The position numbers and the translations under genes are program-made. Shown one piece after another: positions 8,935-17,131 of a stretch of DNA of 64,000 nucleotides. The DNA comes from Streptomyces flavofungini (GTDB lineage Bacteria; Actinomycetota; Actinomycetes; Streptomycetales; Streptomycetaceae). The DNA is taken from NCBI RefSeq assembly GCF_014650815.1, contig NZ_BMVR01000003.1, positions 62,001-126,000 of the forward strand. Direction: 5' to 3'. The notes below the pieces were generated by a model. The model was not told where the DNA came from, made no database searches, and worked only from the letters and a program-made list of their open reading frames with translations. Within the stretch, counting starts at the first letter, position 1, and the number at the start of each line of letters is the position of its first letter.

Positions 8935-10071
8935 ATGGCTGGCTCGCCGTTCGACTGGATCGACGAGCAGGCGCGGCTGCGCGAGGAGGCGGGCCTGGTG
9001 CGGGTGCTGCGCCCGCGTCCGGCCGAATCCCCACTGCTCGATCTCGCCGGAAACGACTACCTGGGGCTGACCCGGCACCCGGAGGTCACCGACGCGGCCG
9101 CGGCCGCGGCCCGGCGCTGGGGCGCGGGCGCGACGGGTTCCCGCCTGGTGACCGGCACCACCGAGCTGCACGCCGAACTGGAGCGCGAGCTGGCCGACTT
9201 CTGCGGCTTCGAGGCGGCCCTCGTCCTTTCCTCCGGGTACGCGGCGAACCTCGCCGCGGTCACCGCGCTCGCCCCGCACGGGTCGCTGATCGTCTCCGAC
9301 GCGGGCAATCACGCATCCCTGATCGACGGCTGCCGCCTCGCGCGCGGTACGACGCAGGTGGTGCCGCACACGGACCCGGCCGCGGTGCGCAAGGCGCTCG
9401 GCACCCACGAGGGGCCCGCGGTCGTGGTGACGGACTCGGTGTTCTCCGTCGACGGGGACGCGGCGCCGCTGCCCGAGCTCGCCGCCGGCTGCCGCGAGGC
9501 CGGGGCGGGCCTCGTCGTCGACGACGCGCACGGGCTCGGGGTGCTCGGGGACGGCGGCCGTGGCGCGGCGTACGCCGCCGGGCTCGCGGGGGCCGCGGAC
9601 ACCGTGGTCACGGTCACCCTGTCGAAGTCGCTCGGCAGCCAGGGCGGGGCCGTGCTCGGCCCGGCCAAGGTCATCGCTCACCTGGTCAACGCGGCCCGGA
9701 CCCTCATCTTCGACACCGGGCTCGCCCCGGCCGCCGCCGGTTCGGCGCTCGCGGCCCTGCGCCTGCTGCGCCGCGAGCCGGAACGGGCCGCACGCGCGCG
9801 TGCCGTGGCCGCGACGCTGCACGAACTCCTGACGGGGGAGGGGCTCTCGGCGGTACGTCCCGACGCCGCCGTCGTCTCCGTGCGCGCGCCGTCGCCGGAA
9901 GCCGCGGTGCGCTGGGCGGCCGACTGCCGCCGCGCGGGCCTGGCTGTCGGCTGTTTCCGCCCGCCGTCGGTTCCCGACGGCGTCTCACGGTTGCGGCTGA
10001 CCGCACGTGCCGACCTGAGCGACGCACAGGTCGCCGAAGCCGTCGCCACGATCAGCCGCACCGCACCCTGA
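8935..10071 (+). CDS. bioF: 8-amino-7-oxononanoate synthase (KAPA synthase)
   Basis: A 378-residue alpha-oxoamine synthase, PLP-dependent. It condenses pimeloyl thioester with alanine, the first ring-assembly step of biotin synthesis. N-D-Y-L-G-L-T is near residue 40, [11 protein letters not shown] follows, and [10 protein letters not shown] precedes the Schiff-base Lys in [12 protein letters not shown]. The ATG follows a GGAGG site (cggaggtcccATG). It is transcribed away from bioBAD. No gene for pimeloyl supply (bioC/bioH, bioI or bioW) is seen in the window, so that step must be encoded elsewhere. Confidence 0.96.
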   Translation: MAGSPFDWIDEQARLREEAGLVRVLRPRPAESPLLDLAGNDYLGLTRHPEVTDAAAAAARRWGAGATGSRLVTGTTELHAELERELADFCGFEAALVLSSGYAANLAAVTALAPHGSLIVSDAGNHASLIDGCRLARGTTQVVPHTDPAAVRKALGTHEGPAVVVTDSVFSVDGDAAPLPELAAGCREAGAGLVVDDAHGLGVLGDGGRGAAYAAGLAGAADTVVTVTLSKSLGSQGGAVLGPAKVIAHLVNAARTLIFDTGLAPAAAGSALAALRLLRREPERAARARAVAATLHELLTGEGLSAVRPDAAVVSVRAPSPEAAVRWAADCRRAGLAVGCFRPPSVPDGVSRLRLTARADLSDAQVAEAVATISRTAP

Positions 10072-10128
10072 CTCCTGAGATCTGGCACCTGAGACCTGGG
10101 TCCAGGGTCCGGCGCTCTCACCCGGTCC

Positions 10129-10353
10129 TCACCGAAGGGCGTCGATGAAGTCCTCCCAGGCGGCAGGGGAGAAGAGCACGGCTGGACCCGCCGTGTCCTT
10201 CGAGTCGCGCACGGCGAGCAGACCGGCGAGCGGTCCCGAGCCGAGCGGCGCTGTCTCCACGCAGTTGTTCATTCCATTGCTGCGGCTGCTGCGCCGCCAC
10301 CGCGCGTCCCTGAGAGACGTGCTGGAGGGAACGTACCGAGGCAGTGCAGTCAT
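10129..10353 (-). CDS. DUF397 protein
   Basis: A 74-residue small protein with the family hallmarks W-R-R-S-S-R-S-N, N-N-C-V-E and V-R-D-S-K-D, ending F-S-P-A-A-W-E-D-F. DUF397 proteins are almost always encoded next to an XRE/DUF5753 regulator and modulate its DNA binding in the WhiJ/BldB-related systems of Streptomyces. Here it follows that regulator by 9 bp on the same strand, as usual. It is convergent with bioF. Confidence 0.92.
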   Translation of the reverse strand: MTALPRYVPSSTSLRDARWRRSSRSNGMNNCVETAPLGSGPLAGLLAVRDSKDTAGPAVLFSPAAWEDFIDALR

Positions 10354-10362
10354 GGTGCCTCC

Positions 10363-11223
10363 TTACGCGCCGTCACCTAACCCGGCGATGAAATCCATTG
10401 AATCCTGAACGGAAAGCGCCTTTCCCTGAAGGGAGTTGAAGGCGTCGGTGTACGCCTGGAGGTCTTCTTTCCGTTCGAGGTAGAGGCTACTCGTCAAGTG
10501 GTCGAGAACAACCACATCCAGATCAGAAATGTTCGGAAAGGAGAGAATAACGAAAGGCCCAATGAGGCCGATGTGCTCTCCGGCGGCGAACGGCAGCACC
10601 TGGATGCGCACTTGAGGCAGCTGTGCGGCCTCCCGCAGCCGCCGCAACTGCCCGGCGAACACCTCGGGCCCGCCGATCTGGCGCCGCAGCACCGCCTCGT
10701 CGAGGATCACGCTCAGTCGCAGCGGCGGCTCGCTGCGCAGCACGTCCTGCCGCGCCAGCCGCACCTGCACCAGGGCTCGCACCTGTTCCTCGGGCAGCCC
10801 GCCGAGCGCGGCACGTGTCACCGCGCGTGCGTAGTCCGGCGTCTGCAGCAGACCGGGGACCACGGTGGTCTCCAGCGTCCGCACCCGGCAGGCCTGGGAC
10901 TCCAGACTGATGAAGTCGCGGTACGCCGGAGGCAGCAGGCCGCGGTAGGCGTGCCACCAGTGGTGCCGCCCGTTCTCGTCCTCCCCGCCCGCGAGCACCA
11001 CCAGCAGCTCGCGCAACTGCGGGTCGTCGACCTCGTACGCCTCCAGGAGCAGCCGCACATCGGCGGCGCGCACCCCGGAGCGCCCGGTCTCGATGCGGCT
11101 CACTTTCGACTGGTGCCAGCCGACCCGGGCGGCCGCCTCGCCGCTGGTGAGTCCGGCCTGCCCGCGCAGCGCGCGCAACTCCGCGCCGAGCTTGCGGCGC
11201 CGCACTGCGGGACCGTACTGCAT
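10363..11223 (-). CDS. XRE-family regulator with DUF5753 domain (WhiJ-like)
   Basis: A 286-residue regulator. The N-terminal helix-turn-helix (residues about 8-65) reads L-G-A-E-L-R-A-L-R, then L-T-S-G-E-A-A-A-R-V-G-W-H-Q-S-K-V-S-R-I-E. The remaining ~200 residues are a DUF5753 domain with Y-R-D-F-I-S-L-E and V-P-G-L-L-Q-T-P-D-Y-A-R-A. The start ATG has AAGGAG 7 bp upstream. It is paired with the DUF397 gene and divergent from an anti-sigma-like ATPase gene. This trio is the classic Streptomyces WhiJ/AbaA-type module linked to development and antibiotic control. Targets and signal are unknown. Confidence 0.93.
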   Translation of the reverse strand: MQYGPAVRRRKLGAELRALRGQAGLTSGEAAARVGWHQSKVSRIETGRSGVRAADVRLLLEAYEVDDPQLRELLVVLAGGEDENGRHHWWHAYRGLLPPAYRDFISLESQACRVRTLETTVVPGLLQTPDYARAVTRAALGGLPEEQVRALVQVRLARQDVLRSEPPLRLSVILDEAVLRRQIGGPEVFAGQLRRLREAAQLPQVRIQVLPFAAGEHIGLIGPFVILSFPNISDLDVVVLDHLTSSLYLERKEDLQAYTDAFNSLQGKALSVQDSMDFIAGLGDGA

Positions 11224-11485
11224 GTCCGTCTCCTTCCGGACGTCCGCGCCAACCGTACGGGACAGCGGGAGACTGTAGAGGAAGCGCCAGTGTCGCGCCC
11301 AAATACGGTCTGCCGTCGCAGAGTTCACCGCTTCGAGCGACAGATATATGCACATCTCGGTGGATCGCCGCGCGTCACGGCCCCAGGAGTGGCACTCTGG
11401 CGCGAAGCACCAGTTCCGGGACTGTCCTCGAGTTCTTCCGCCACGAGTCGGAGTCCGGTCCCGGTGGGAAAGGGACAGTGTCGCC

Positions 11486-11917
11486 ATGGCAGACCACCAG
11501 GAAGTATCAGTCACTCTGCCGAGCGATCCTGTCTCGGTCGCAGCCGCCCGCAGGTATGTGGCGGACACCTTGTCGGAGTGGGGCCTGCCGGCCGACGCCG
11601 ACGTCGCCGACACGGTGCGGCTCATCGTCTCCGAACTCGCCACGAACGCCGTCCAGCACACCCTCGGCCAGTCGCCGACGTTCACCGTGGACGTGCAGCT
11701 CGACCGCGACGAGCGGCTGCGCATCGGCGTCACGGACAGCCATCCGCGCTTCCCCCGGCGACTGCCCGCCGCCGTCCAGCAGGACAACGGCCGCGGCATG
11801 GTCATCATCCGCTGGCTCACCGCCGAGTGCGGCGGCAGACTCTCGGTCTGTCCGACGGCGGAGGGCGGCAAGACGGTATGGATCACCCTGCCGTGGTCGG
11901 TGCCGGTACAGAGTTGA
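11486..11917 (+). CDS. ATP-binding protein, anti-sigma-factor (RsbW-like) HATPase
   Basis: A 143-residue single-domain GHKL ATPase/kinase. The N-box is I-V-S-E-L-A-T-N-A-V-Q-H-T around residues 50-62, and the G1-type loop G-V-T-D-S follows about residue 82. Instead of the usual second glycine loop it has D-N-G-R-G-M-V-I-I. Proteins of this type bind sigma factors or partner regulators, or phosphorylate STAS antagonists. It is transcribed divergently from the XRE/DUF397 pair, as in WhiJ-type modules. The ATG at 11486 follows a GGGAAAGGG purine run; a longer start is possible but adds unconserved sequence. Confidence 0.9.
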   Translation: MADHQEVSVTLPSDPVSVAAARRYVADTLSEWGLPADADVADTVRLIVSELATNAVQHTLGQSPTFTVDVQLDRDERLRIGVTDSHPRFPRRLPAAVQQDNGRGMVIIRWLTAECGGRLSVCPTAEGGKTVWITLPWSVPVQS

Positions 11918-11977
11918 CGGCTGGTGGTACGTGGGGTGCGTGTCCGGTGCGTGAGGGCGTGCCCGGCACGCGGCGCC

Positions 11978-12889
11978 TCAGGGGGTCGAGCGGCCGAACG
12001 TCCCCCGCAGCAGCGCGCGGAACGTGTCCGCCGCCGGGCTCGACTCGTCGGTGCGGTGCACGACCGAGATGGTGCGCCGCAGGTTCCCCGGCTCCAACGG
12101 CCGGACGCCGACCGGAGTCGCCGCGGTGCGGGCCACCATCTCCGGCACCACCGCGGCGCCGAGACCCGCGCTGACCAGCGCGCACACCAGCGCGTAGTCG
12201 GGCGTCGCCACGAGCACCGCGGGCGCCGCCCCCGCCCGGGCGAGCGCCGCCGCCACGCCCTGCCGCGGCGGATGCGCCGGCGCCATGCTGATCAGGGGCT
12301 GGCCGGAGAGCTCGGCGAGCGGCAGCCGCCCGGTGCCCGCCGTGAGCGCGTGCCCCGGCGCCGTGACGAGCACCAACTCCTCGACGAGGACCGGCTCCAG
12401 GGTCACAGACGCGGGCGGCGCGGGCAGCTCCGCGGGTTCGTACGTGTGCGTCAGGGCCACGTCGACCTCGCCCGCCGCGACCGCGGTCACACCGTGGGGC
12501 GGCTCATGGCCGGTGACCGTCAGCTCGACATCCGGGTGCGCGCGACGGAACGCCGTCAACGCGGGCGGCAGCAGCTCGATGCCCGCCGTCGTGAACGTAC
12601 CGACCCTGAGGTGCCCGCCCGAGAGGCCCACGAGTTGCGCCAGTTCGTGCCGGGCCAGCTCCATCTCGTCCAGGACGCGGCGGGCGCGCGCCAGCAGCAG
12701 TTCGCCCGCGCCGGTGAGCCGCGCGCCCCGGTGGTGCCGGACCAGGAGCGCCGCCCCCGTCTCCCGTTCCAGCTTGGCGAGCTGCTGGGAGAGCGCGGGC
12801 ACCGTATAGCCGAGCCGTTCGGCGGCGCGGGTGATGGAACCGGCTTCGGAGACCGCCACGAGCGCCGCCAGCCGCGTCGGGTCGTACAT
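11978..12889 (-). CDS. LysR-family transcriptional regulator
   Basis: A 303-residue regulator. The wHTH begins D-P-T-R-L-A-A-L-V-A-V-S-E-A-G-S-I and includes Y-T-V-P-A-L-S-Q-Q-L-A-K-L-E, followed by the LysR linker helix and a periplasmic-binding-protein-like effector domain (G-H-L-R-V-G-T-F at about residue 92). It is divergent from a LysE-type exporter gene, the classic arrangement in which a LysR protein activates an exporter when its substrate accumulates, as with LysG/LysE. The effector may therefore be an amino acid. An inverted repeat in the shared region is listed separately. Confidence 0.93.
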   Translation of the reverse strand: MYDPTRLAALVAVSEAGSITRAAERLGYTVPALSQQLAKLERETGAALLVRHHRGARLTGAGELLLARARRVLDEMELARHELAQLVGLSGGHLRVGTFTTAGIELLPPALTAFRRAHPDVELTVTGHEPPHGVTAVAAGEVDVALTHTYEPAELPAPPASVTLEPVLVEELVLVTAPGHALTAGTGRLPLAELSGQPLISMAPAHPPRQGVAAALARAGAAPAVLVATPDYALVCALVSAGLGAAVVPEMVARTAATPVGVRPLEPGNLRRTISVVHRTDESSPAADTFRALLRGTFGRSTP

Positions 12890-12993
12890 GCCGTGCCTCT
12901 TCCTGTGGCTGTGGCCCGCGGTCTTCCGGTGCCGCGCGGACGCCGTCGCCCCGGCCTTCCGGGACCGCCGCCGGATCCTACCGGCACCCCAGA

Positions 12994-13010
12994 CTAAACA
13001 GATGCTTTAG
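12994..13010. promoter_or_regulatory. Candidate LysR operator between lysR-like and lysE-like genes
   Basis: CTAAA (12994-12998) and TTTAG (13006-13010) are inverted with a 7-bp spacer, an AT-rich dyad in an otherwise GC-rich divergent region 59 bp before the exporter start. It has the size and symmetry of a LysR recognition site. Confidence 0.5.
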
Positions 13011-13068
13011 GAAGACGCAGGAGATCTCATATACCTGCTGAAGGCTGCCCCGAGGCAGAGTGGCTGCC

Positions 13069-13743
13069 ATGGACGCTCAACTGGTCGCCTTCACCGGCGT
13101 CGCCGCTGGCATGGTCGCCGTGCCCGGCGCCGATTTCACGGTCGTCGTACGCAACGCGCTCGCCTCCCGCCGTGCCGGAGTGCTCTGCGCGCTGGGCGTC
13201 GCGGCGGGGCTCCTGGTGCACACGGCACTCGCGGTCGCCGGGGTGGCGGCGGTACTCGCGGCCGTGCCCGCGCTGTTCCGCGCGCTGCAGGTGGTGGGCG
13301 GCGGCTATGTGCTGTACCTGGGGGCGAGGGCGCTGCGGTCGGCGGTGCGGTGGGAGGCGGGGCGGCCGGGTGCGCGCCCATCGGGGGCGGGGCTGGAAAC
13401 AGGGGAGAAGGGGGAGAAGGGGGAAGCGTGGGTGGCGGCCCGTGGCGGGGGCCTGCGGGAGGGCTTCCTCACCAACGCCCTCAACCCCAAGGCGTCCCTC
13501 ACGTTCCTGAGCGTGCTGCCGCAGTTCGTGCCCGCGGGCACCCCCGCGATGCCGCGCACCCTCCTGCTTGCGACGATCGTCGTGGCCTTCGCGCTGCTGT
13601 GGTTCCCGGTCGTCGCCCTGCTGGTGGACCGGCTCGGCCGCTGGCTGCGGGAGCCGCGCGCGGCCCGTGCGATCGAGGGCGGCACCGGGGTGGCGCTCAC
13701 GGCGCTGGGCCTGGCGCTCCTGGTGGAACCGCTGTTCGCGTAG
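13069..13743 (+). CDS. LysE-family amino-acid exporter
   Basis: A 224-residue membrane protein with the RhtB/LysE layout of about six membrane segments. The N-terminus carries F-T-G-V-A-A-G-M-V-A-V-P-G-A-D-F, matching the family G-x-x-x-x-P-G-P position. The central cytoplasmic loop (around residues 100-125) contains a low-complexity Gly/Glu/Lys run from a short purine repeat in the DNA. F-L-T-N-A-L-N-P-K-A is the second conserved motif. A GTG at 13060 is an alternative start, better spaced to GAGG, adding three residues. It is divergent from the LysR gene that probably controls it. Confidence 0.9.
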   Translation: MDAQLVAFTGVAAGMVAVPGADFTVVVRNALASRRAGVLCALGVAAGLLVHTALAVAGVAAVLAAVPALFRALQVVGGGYVLYLGARALRSAVRWEAGRPGARPSGAGLETGEKGEKGEAWVAARGGGLREGFLTNALNPKASLTFLSVLPQFVPAGTPAMPRTLLLATIVVAFALLWFPVVALLVDRLGRWLREPRAARAIEGGTGVALTALGLALLVEPLFA

Positions 13744-13748
13744 CCCGA

Positions 13749-14291
13749 TCAGATCGGCTGTTGCCGCTGTCGTCGCGCGACCGCCCACGGCAGCAGCCCC
13801 CACAGCCCACCGCACACCACCAGCGTGGCCGCGGCGGCGACGAAGGCACCCGTACGGCTCGCCGCGACGTCCACGACGAGCAGGACCGAACCGGTGAGCG
13901 CCAGGACCAGGACGGCGAGTCCGGCCCCGGCGAGCCGCGACGACACCCGGACGACGAGCGGCTTCGCGCCGCGCCCGAACAGCCCCCGGTGCACCGCGGC
14001 GGGCGCGGTGAACAGCGCCGCCGCGAGGACGGCGAGCAGCAGCGTGGTCACGTATGTGGCGCGCTGGAGGGCGTCGAGCGACGGGAAGCGGGGCGTGAAG
14101 GCGAGGGTGAGCAGGAACGCGAAGAGGATCTGCACGCCGGTCTGAGTGACCCTCAGCTCCTGGAGGAGCTCGACGAAGTTGCGGTCGGCGCGTTCCAGGG
14201 AGGTCTCGTTGCGGCCGTCGGGGCCCTCCCGGCTGTCGTGCGCGGAGTTGTCCGCGGACCGGGGAGCCTGGTCGGGAGTGTTCTCGGACAT
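13749..14291 (-). CDS. DUF6328 membrane protein
   Basis: A 180-residue protein with a charged N-terminus of about 50 residues, then R-N-F-V-E-L-L-Q-E-L-R-V-T-Q-T-G-V-Q-I-L, the family signature. Four hydrophobic segments follow (about residues 58-75, 85-105, 125-143 and 150-168). The function is unknown. It converges with the LysE gene, 5 bp between stops, so transcripts overlap. Confidence 0.85.
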   Translation of the reverse strand: MSENTPDQAPRSADNSAHDSREGPDGRNETSLERADRNFVELLQELRVTQTGVQILFAFLLTLAFTPRFPSLDALQRATYVTTLLLAVLAAALFTAPAAVHRGLFGRGAKPLVVRVSSRLAGAGLAVLVLALTGSVLLVVDVAASRTGAFVAAAATLVVCGGLWGLLPWAVARRQRQQPI

Positions 14292-14395
14292 GCACTAACG
14301 GGTATCCCGCGCCGACGCGAACCACTCCTCGCGTCGGCCGTGTCACGCCCGGACGGCGGTGCCTGCCCGAAGGCGCCGGCGTCCGGGCGGGTGGG

Positions 14396-14869
14396 CTAGC
14401 GGACCCGGCCGTACCAGACGCTCTTCGTCCAGATCTTCTCGAGCCGCACCACCGTGCCCCGCTTCGGGGCGTGCCAGATCTTGTTCTTACCGGCGTAGAT
14501 GCCGACGTGGTAGACGTTCCGGCCGGAGTGGAAGAACACCAGGTCGCCGCGGGTGCGCTGGGAGGCGGAGATGTGGCGGGTCTTGTTGTACTGCTGACCC
14601 GTGGTCCGCGGGAGCTTCTTGCCCGCGCGCTTGTACGAGTAGAGCGTGAGGCCCGAGCAGTCGAACCGGTTGGGGCCCACGGCGCCGTAGCGGTACGGAG
14701 AACCCTTCTTGGAAGCCGCGACGTTGAGCGCCTTCGTTCCGTGTGTGGCAGCCTCGGCCTTCGTCGTGAGCCCGGGGGCCACGATGGCGCCGCCCACGGC
14801 GGCGAGCGTGAGAGCCGATGCGGTACCGGCCCTCGTCAGCAGCGACGGAACACGATTGAGCGCAGTCAT
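14396..14869 (-). CDS. Secreted NlpC/P60 (C40) cell-wall hydrolase
   Basis: A 157-residue protein. A signal peptide (about residues 1-40, ending A-E-A-A-T) is followed directly by one NlpC/P60 domain. The catalytic Cys lies in R-F-D-C-S-G-L-T, the His in V-Y-H-V-G-I-Y-A-G, and the third polar residue in the I-W-H-A-P-K-R-G turn. Such enzymes cut the D-Glu to diamino-acid bond in peptidoglycan stem peptides. It lacks an added binding domain and is short for the family. The leader contains a c-di-AMP riboswitch, as known for Streptomyces cell-wall hydrolases including RpfA, linking expression to spore germination and osmotic state. Confidence 0.93.
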   Translation of the reverse strand: MTALNRVPSLLTRAGTASALTLAAVGGAIVAPGLTTKAEAATHGTKALNVAASKKGSPYRYGAVGPNRFDCSGLTLYSYKRAGKKLPRTTGQQYNKTRHISASQRTRGDLVFFHSGRNVYHVGIYAGKNKIWHAPKRGTVVRLEKIWTKSVWYGRVR

Positions 14870-14885
14870 GCGCAACCCTTCGTCA

Positions 14886-15125
14886 GCCGCCTGTGAAGGA
14901 TGACCTGTCGGGTTCGGGCAGGCGAAGATGCCCGGTCGCGTCGCGACTTCACCCCAAGGGCCGGCCGGTCTCCCGGACGGTCCGCCTTGCTGGGTCCTCC
15001 ACTCCTGCCGATGCACAGATGTCGACCGGGCATCCGGGTGGCGGCAGGACTCGGCGTCCACCCGGACCGCCCCGCCGCCTGTGGCGGGGGCTTGTCGTCG
15101 GAAGGGATCTTCACCCGAGAGTGGC
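14886..15125 (-). ncRNA. c-di-AMP riboswitch (ydaO/yuaA type)
   Basis: Read on the minus strand, the leader of the NlpC/P60 gene opens with GGGTGAAGATCCCTTCC (15116 down to 15100) and a GC-rich stem. It ends with the very conserved block CCGAACCCGACAGGTCATCC (14918 down to 14899), then CAGGCGGCTGACGAAGG before the start codon. These 5' and 3' consensus blocks, their ~200-nt spacing and the downstream gene type match the actinobacterial ydaO class. In Streptomyces, c-di-AMP binding lowers expression of such hydrolases. Boundaries are approximate. Confidence 0.87.
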
Positions 15126-15169
15126 CAAAAAGCCGAGCCGAATCGGCCGTATGTGAGGCTCCTCACGAC

Positions 15170-15614
15170 TGACCCGTTCAGGTGGACAGAGGCCGAATGG
15201 GGCCTGGGTCACAGTCGGAGGCTATTGCCCGAACAGCACTGGAAGGTCCGGTTCCGGCTGCCGCGTAAGGGAGTTGTGCAACTTGAGGGGCACACGCGTG
15301 CGAGTGTTTCCTACGCTGAAAGAGCGACCAGCTCTGGTCGCGCCCCCGTCTGGACCCGAAGTGCCGAGACGCCCGTCCGCACCGTCCGCACCCCCAACGG
15401 GCGGACGGCGCGGACGCGCTGCGGCCGGGGCGCTCCCACGAAGGTCCGGTGCGACGGCGCACCTCGGTCCGGGGCGCGGAGGGCCGGTCGACTCGCCGCC
15501 GAGGGGTCCCGTCAACTCGTAGCAGAAGGGCTCGGCCGACGCGCCGTTGGCGGACCTGTTACCTGTTCATCACCCCACTCGGCGGGCCTGGTCACCTCGC
15601 CCTCGGCGGGCCGG
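15170..15614. other. Intergenic stretch with no convincing gene
   Basis: About 440 bp upstream of the riboswitch transcript and downstream of a hypothetical gene. An 80-codon frame from TTG 15283 has a purine-rich site before it, but its Pro/Arg/Gly-only composition is typical of chance GC-rich frames. An imperfect tandem duplication (CTCGGCGGGCC...GTCACC) occupies 15578-15600 and 15602-15624 and runs into the end of the next gene. The promoter of the riboswitch transcript should lie just above 15125. Confidence 0.5.
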
Positions 15615-15944
15615 TCACCCTCCCGTCGGCGGCGCGTCCCCGCCGAGGGACGGCGGCGGTACGGTCACGCGAGCGGCGCGCCGCTCGCCGTCCAGGGTGC
15701 GCAGCGCCCGGGCCAGCGTCACCGTGTGCACCTCCGTCTCGCCCCGCTGGTGCATCAGCGTCAGGGCGTCCCGCAGCTCCGTCGCCCTGCTGACGAGGGC
15801 TTGTGCGGCGCGCAGGCCGCCGTACGTGTGCTCCGCGCGCGCCGGATTGATGCGGCCGACGAGGTCCACGACCGCGAGATAGGCGTCGACGACCTCGCCC
15901 TCGGCGCGGGTCAGGGCGGGCAGCGGCGGCAGTTCGGGCAGCAC
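15615..15944 (-). CDS. Small hypothetical protein in clpP-like operon
   Basis: A 109-residue helical protein from GTG, starting 7 bp after the ClpP-like stop. It contains long Ala/Leu/Arg amphipathic helices (E-G-E-V-V-D-A-Y-L-A-V-V-D-L-V-G-R-I-N) and no signal peptide or membrane segment. The C-terminal 15 residues are Pro/Gly-rich and overlap a small DNA tandem repeat. I do not recognise a domain. Its tight spacing behind the ClpP paralogue suggests an accessory partner of that protein. Confidence 0.65.
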   Translation of the reverse strand: MLPELPPLPALTRAEGEVVDAYLAVVDLVGRINPARAEHTYGGLRAAQALVSRATELRDALTLMHQRGETEVHTVTLARALRTLDGERRAARVTVPPPSLGGDAPPTGG

Positions 15945-15951
15945 CCCGGCC

Positions 15952-16581
15952 TCACCCGGCGGTCGTGGGCGAGGCCTTGCGGCTCGGCACGACCCGGTCG
16001 ACCAGGCCGAACTCCACCGCGGCCGCGGCGTCCAGGACGGTGTCGCGCTCGATGGCCGCCGCGACGTGCTCGGCGTCGCGCCCCGTGTGCCGTACGAGCA
16101 TCTCCTCCAGGAGCGCGCGGGTGCGCCGCAGTTCGTCGGCCTGGATGACGAGGTCGGTCGGCTGACCCCGCAACTCCTCCGCGAGCGCGGGCTGCTGGAG
16201 CAGCACCCGGGCGCCGGGCAGGATCGACCGCTTCCCCGGTGTGCCCGCGGCGAGCAGCACGGCGGCGGCGGACGCGGCCTGGCCGAGGCAGACGGTCTCC
16301 ACGTCGCACGTCGTGAACCGCAGGGTGTCGTAGATCGCCGTGGCCGCGCTGAACGAGCCGCCGGGCGAGTTGATGTACAGCGAGATGTCCCGGTCGGGCG
16401 CGAGGTACTCCAGGTGCAGGAGCTGCGCCATCACATCGTTCGCGGACACGTCGTCGACGGGGGTGCCGAGGAAGACGATGCGCTCCTCCAGGAGCTTGGA
16501 GTACGGATCCAGCGTGCGCGAGCCCGAGCTGGTGCGCTCGGTGAACTCCGGCAGGACATGGCGGGCGAACGGCTGCTGCAT
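15952..16581 (-). CDS. ClpP-like serine protease subunit lacking catalytic His
   Basis: A 209-residue ClpP fold protein. Y-I-N-S-P-G-G-S is at about residues 69-76, the nucleophile Ser104 lies in L-G-Q-A-A-S-A, and the Asp is in I-E-R-D-T (Asp180). The position of the catalytic His, normally R-V-M-I-H-Q-P, reads R-V-L-L-Q-Q-P here (Gln129). The glycine-rich handle loop after it is also lost. The protein is therefore probably not an autonomous peptidase and may form mixed tetradecamers with an active ClpP, as in actinobacterial ClpP1P2 or ClpP3P4 pairs. The ATG at 16581 is preferred over an upstream start. It is divergent from a YefM gene. Confidence 0.92.
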   Translation of the reverse strand: MQQPFARHVLPEFTERTSSGSRTLDPYSKLLEERIVFLGTPVDDVSANDVMAQLLHLEYLAPDRDISLYINSPGGSFSAATAIYDTLRFTTCDVETVCLGQAASAAAVLLAAGTPGKRSILPGARVLLQQPALAEELRGQPTDLVIQADELRRTRALLEEMLVRHTGRDAEHVAAAIERDTVLDAAAAVEFGLVDRVVPSRKASPTTAG

Positions 16582-16668
16582 GGGCGTGCCTCCCGATCTG
16601 TACGGCATGCGTGCGGACGTGCGGGCATGCGTGCGGGCACCGCCGCTGCGCGACGGCCTCTGTAAAAA

Positions 16669-16696
16669 ATGTACAGGACGTACATGACGTTATGAT
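16669..16696 (+). promoter_or_regulatory. Candidate YefM operator and leaderless promoter
   Basis: ATGTAC (16669-16674) and GTACAT (16680-16685) form a 6-bp inverted repeat, the TGTACA-type half-sites known for YefM/YoeB operators. TATGAT at 16691-16696 is a strong -10, ending 6 bp before the yefM ATG, so the mRNA is probably leaderless. The site also lies about 90 bp upstream of the divergent clpP-like gene and could control both. Confidence 0.6.
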
Positions 16697-16702
16697 GGGG
16701 GC

Positions 16703-17002
16703 ATGGCCTACGAGATTCCGGTGACGCAAGCCCGCGCAGAGCTCGCCGACCTGATCAACCGCGTTGTCTACGGCAACGAGCGCGTGGTCGTCACGCGCCA
16801 CGGCAAGCCGCTCGTGGCCCTCGTCTCCGCCGATGACCTGCGCCGACTCGATGAGCTCGAAGAGGCCGAAGCGATCGGGGCGGCCGCGGGGGAGGCGGTG
16901 ATCAGCTCGGTGTCGTCGCTCGGCTCGTCGACGTCCGGTGCGGGCGGCGAGCGTCAGCGCTTCGGTATCGCGGCGGAGCACCGCGGGCCGAACGTGACCT
17001 AG
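16703..17002 (+). CDS. Phd/YefM-family antitoxin, no adjacent toxin
   Basis: A 99-residue protein whose first 55 residues are a standard Phd/YefM DNA-binding domain: Y-E-I-P-V-T-Q-A-R-A-E-L-A-D-L-I-N-R, then V-V-T-R-H-G-K-P-L-V-A-L-V-S-A-D-D. The C-terminal 40 residues are Gly/Ser-rich and disordered rather than a YoeB-binding helix. No RelE/YoeB toxin follows; a strong terminator does. It may be an orphan repressor. Its divergence from a ClpP paralogue is suggestive, because antitoxins of this family are Clp or Lon substrates. Confidence 0.88.
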   Translation: MAYEIPVTQARAELADLINRVVYGNERVVVTRHGKPLVALVSADDLRRLDELEEAEAIGAAAGEAVISSVSSLGSSTSGAGGERQRFGIAAEHRGPNVT

Positions 17003-17037
17003 CCCGGCAGGCCGGAAGGCCGGAAAACATGACAAAG

Positions 17038-17075
17038 GCCGTGTGCCCCCGTCCGCTACGGCGGGGGCACACGGC
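17038..17075. terminator. Bidirectional stem-loop terminator
   Basis: GCCGTGTGCCCCC (17038-17050) pairs perfectly with GGGGGCACACGGC (17063-17075), 13 bp around a 12-nt loop, between the convergent yefM-like and membrane-protein genes. CTGTTC follows on the plus strand. Confidence 0.85.
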
Positions 17076-17131
17076 TGTTCGGTGGGGGCGGCTGATGGGT
17101 GGGGCGTGCGGCTGCGCGGTGCGGCGTGGCG

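Noticed and set aside
15283..15522. 80-codon frame from TTG with a purine-rich site upstream
   Set aside because: Start region looks plausible but the rest is Pro/Arg/Gly-rich without structure or conservation that I can recognise.
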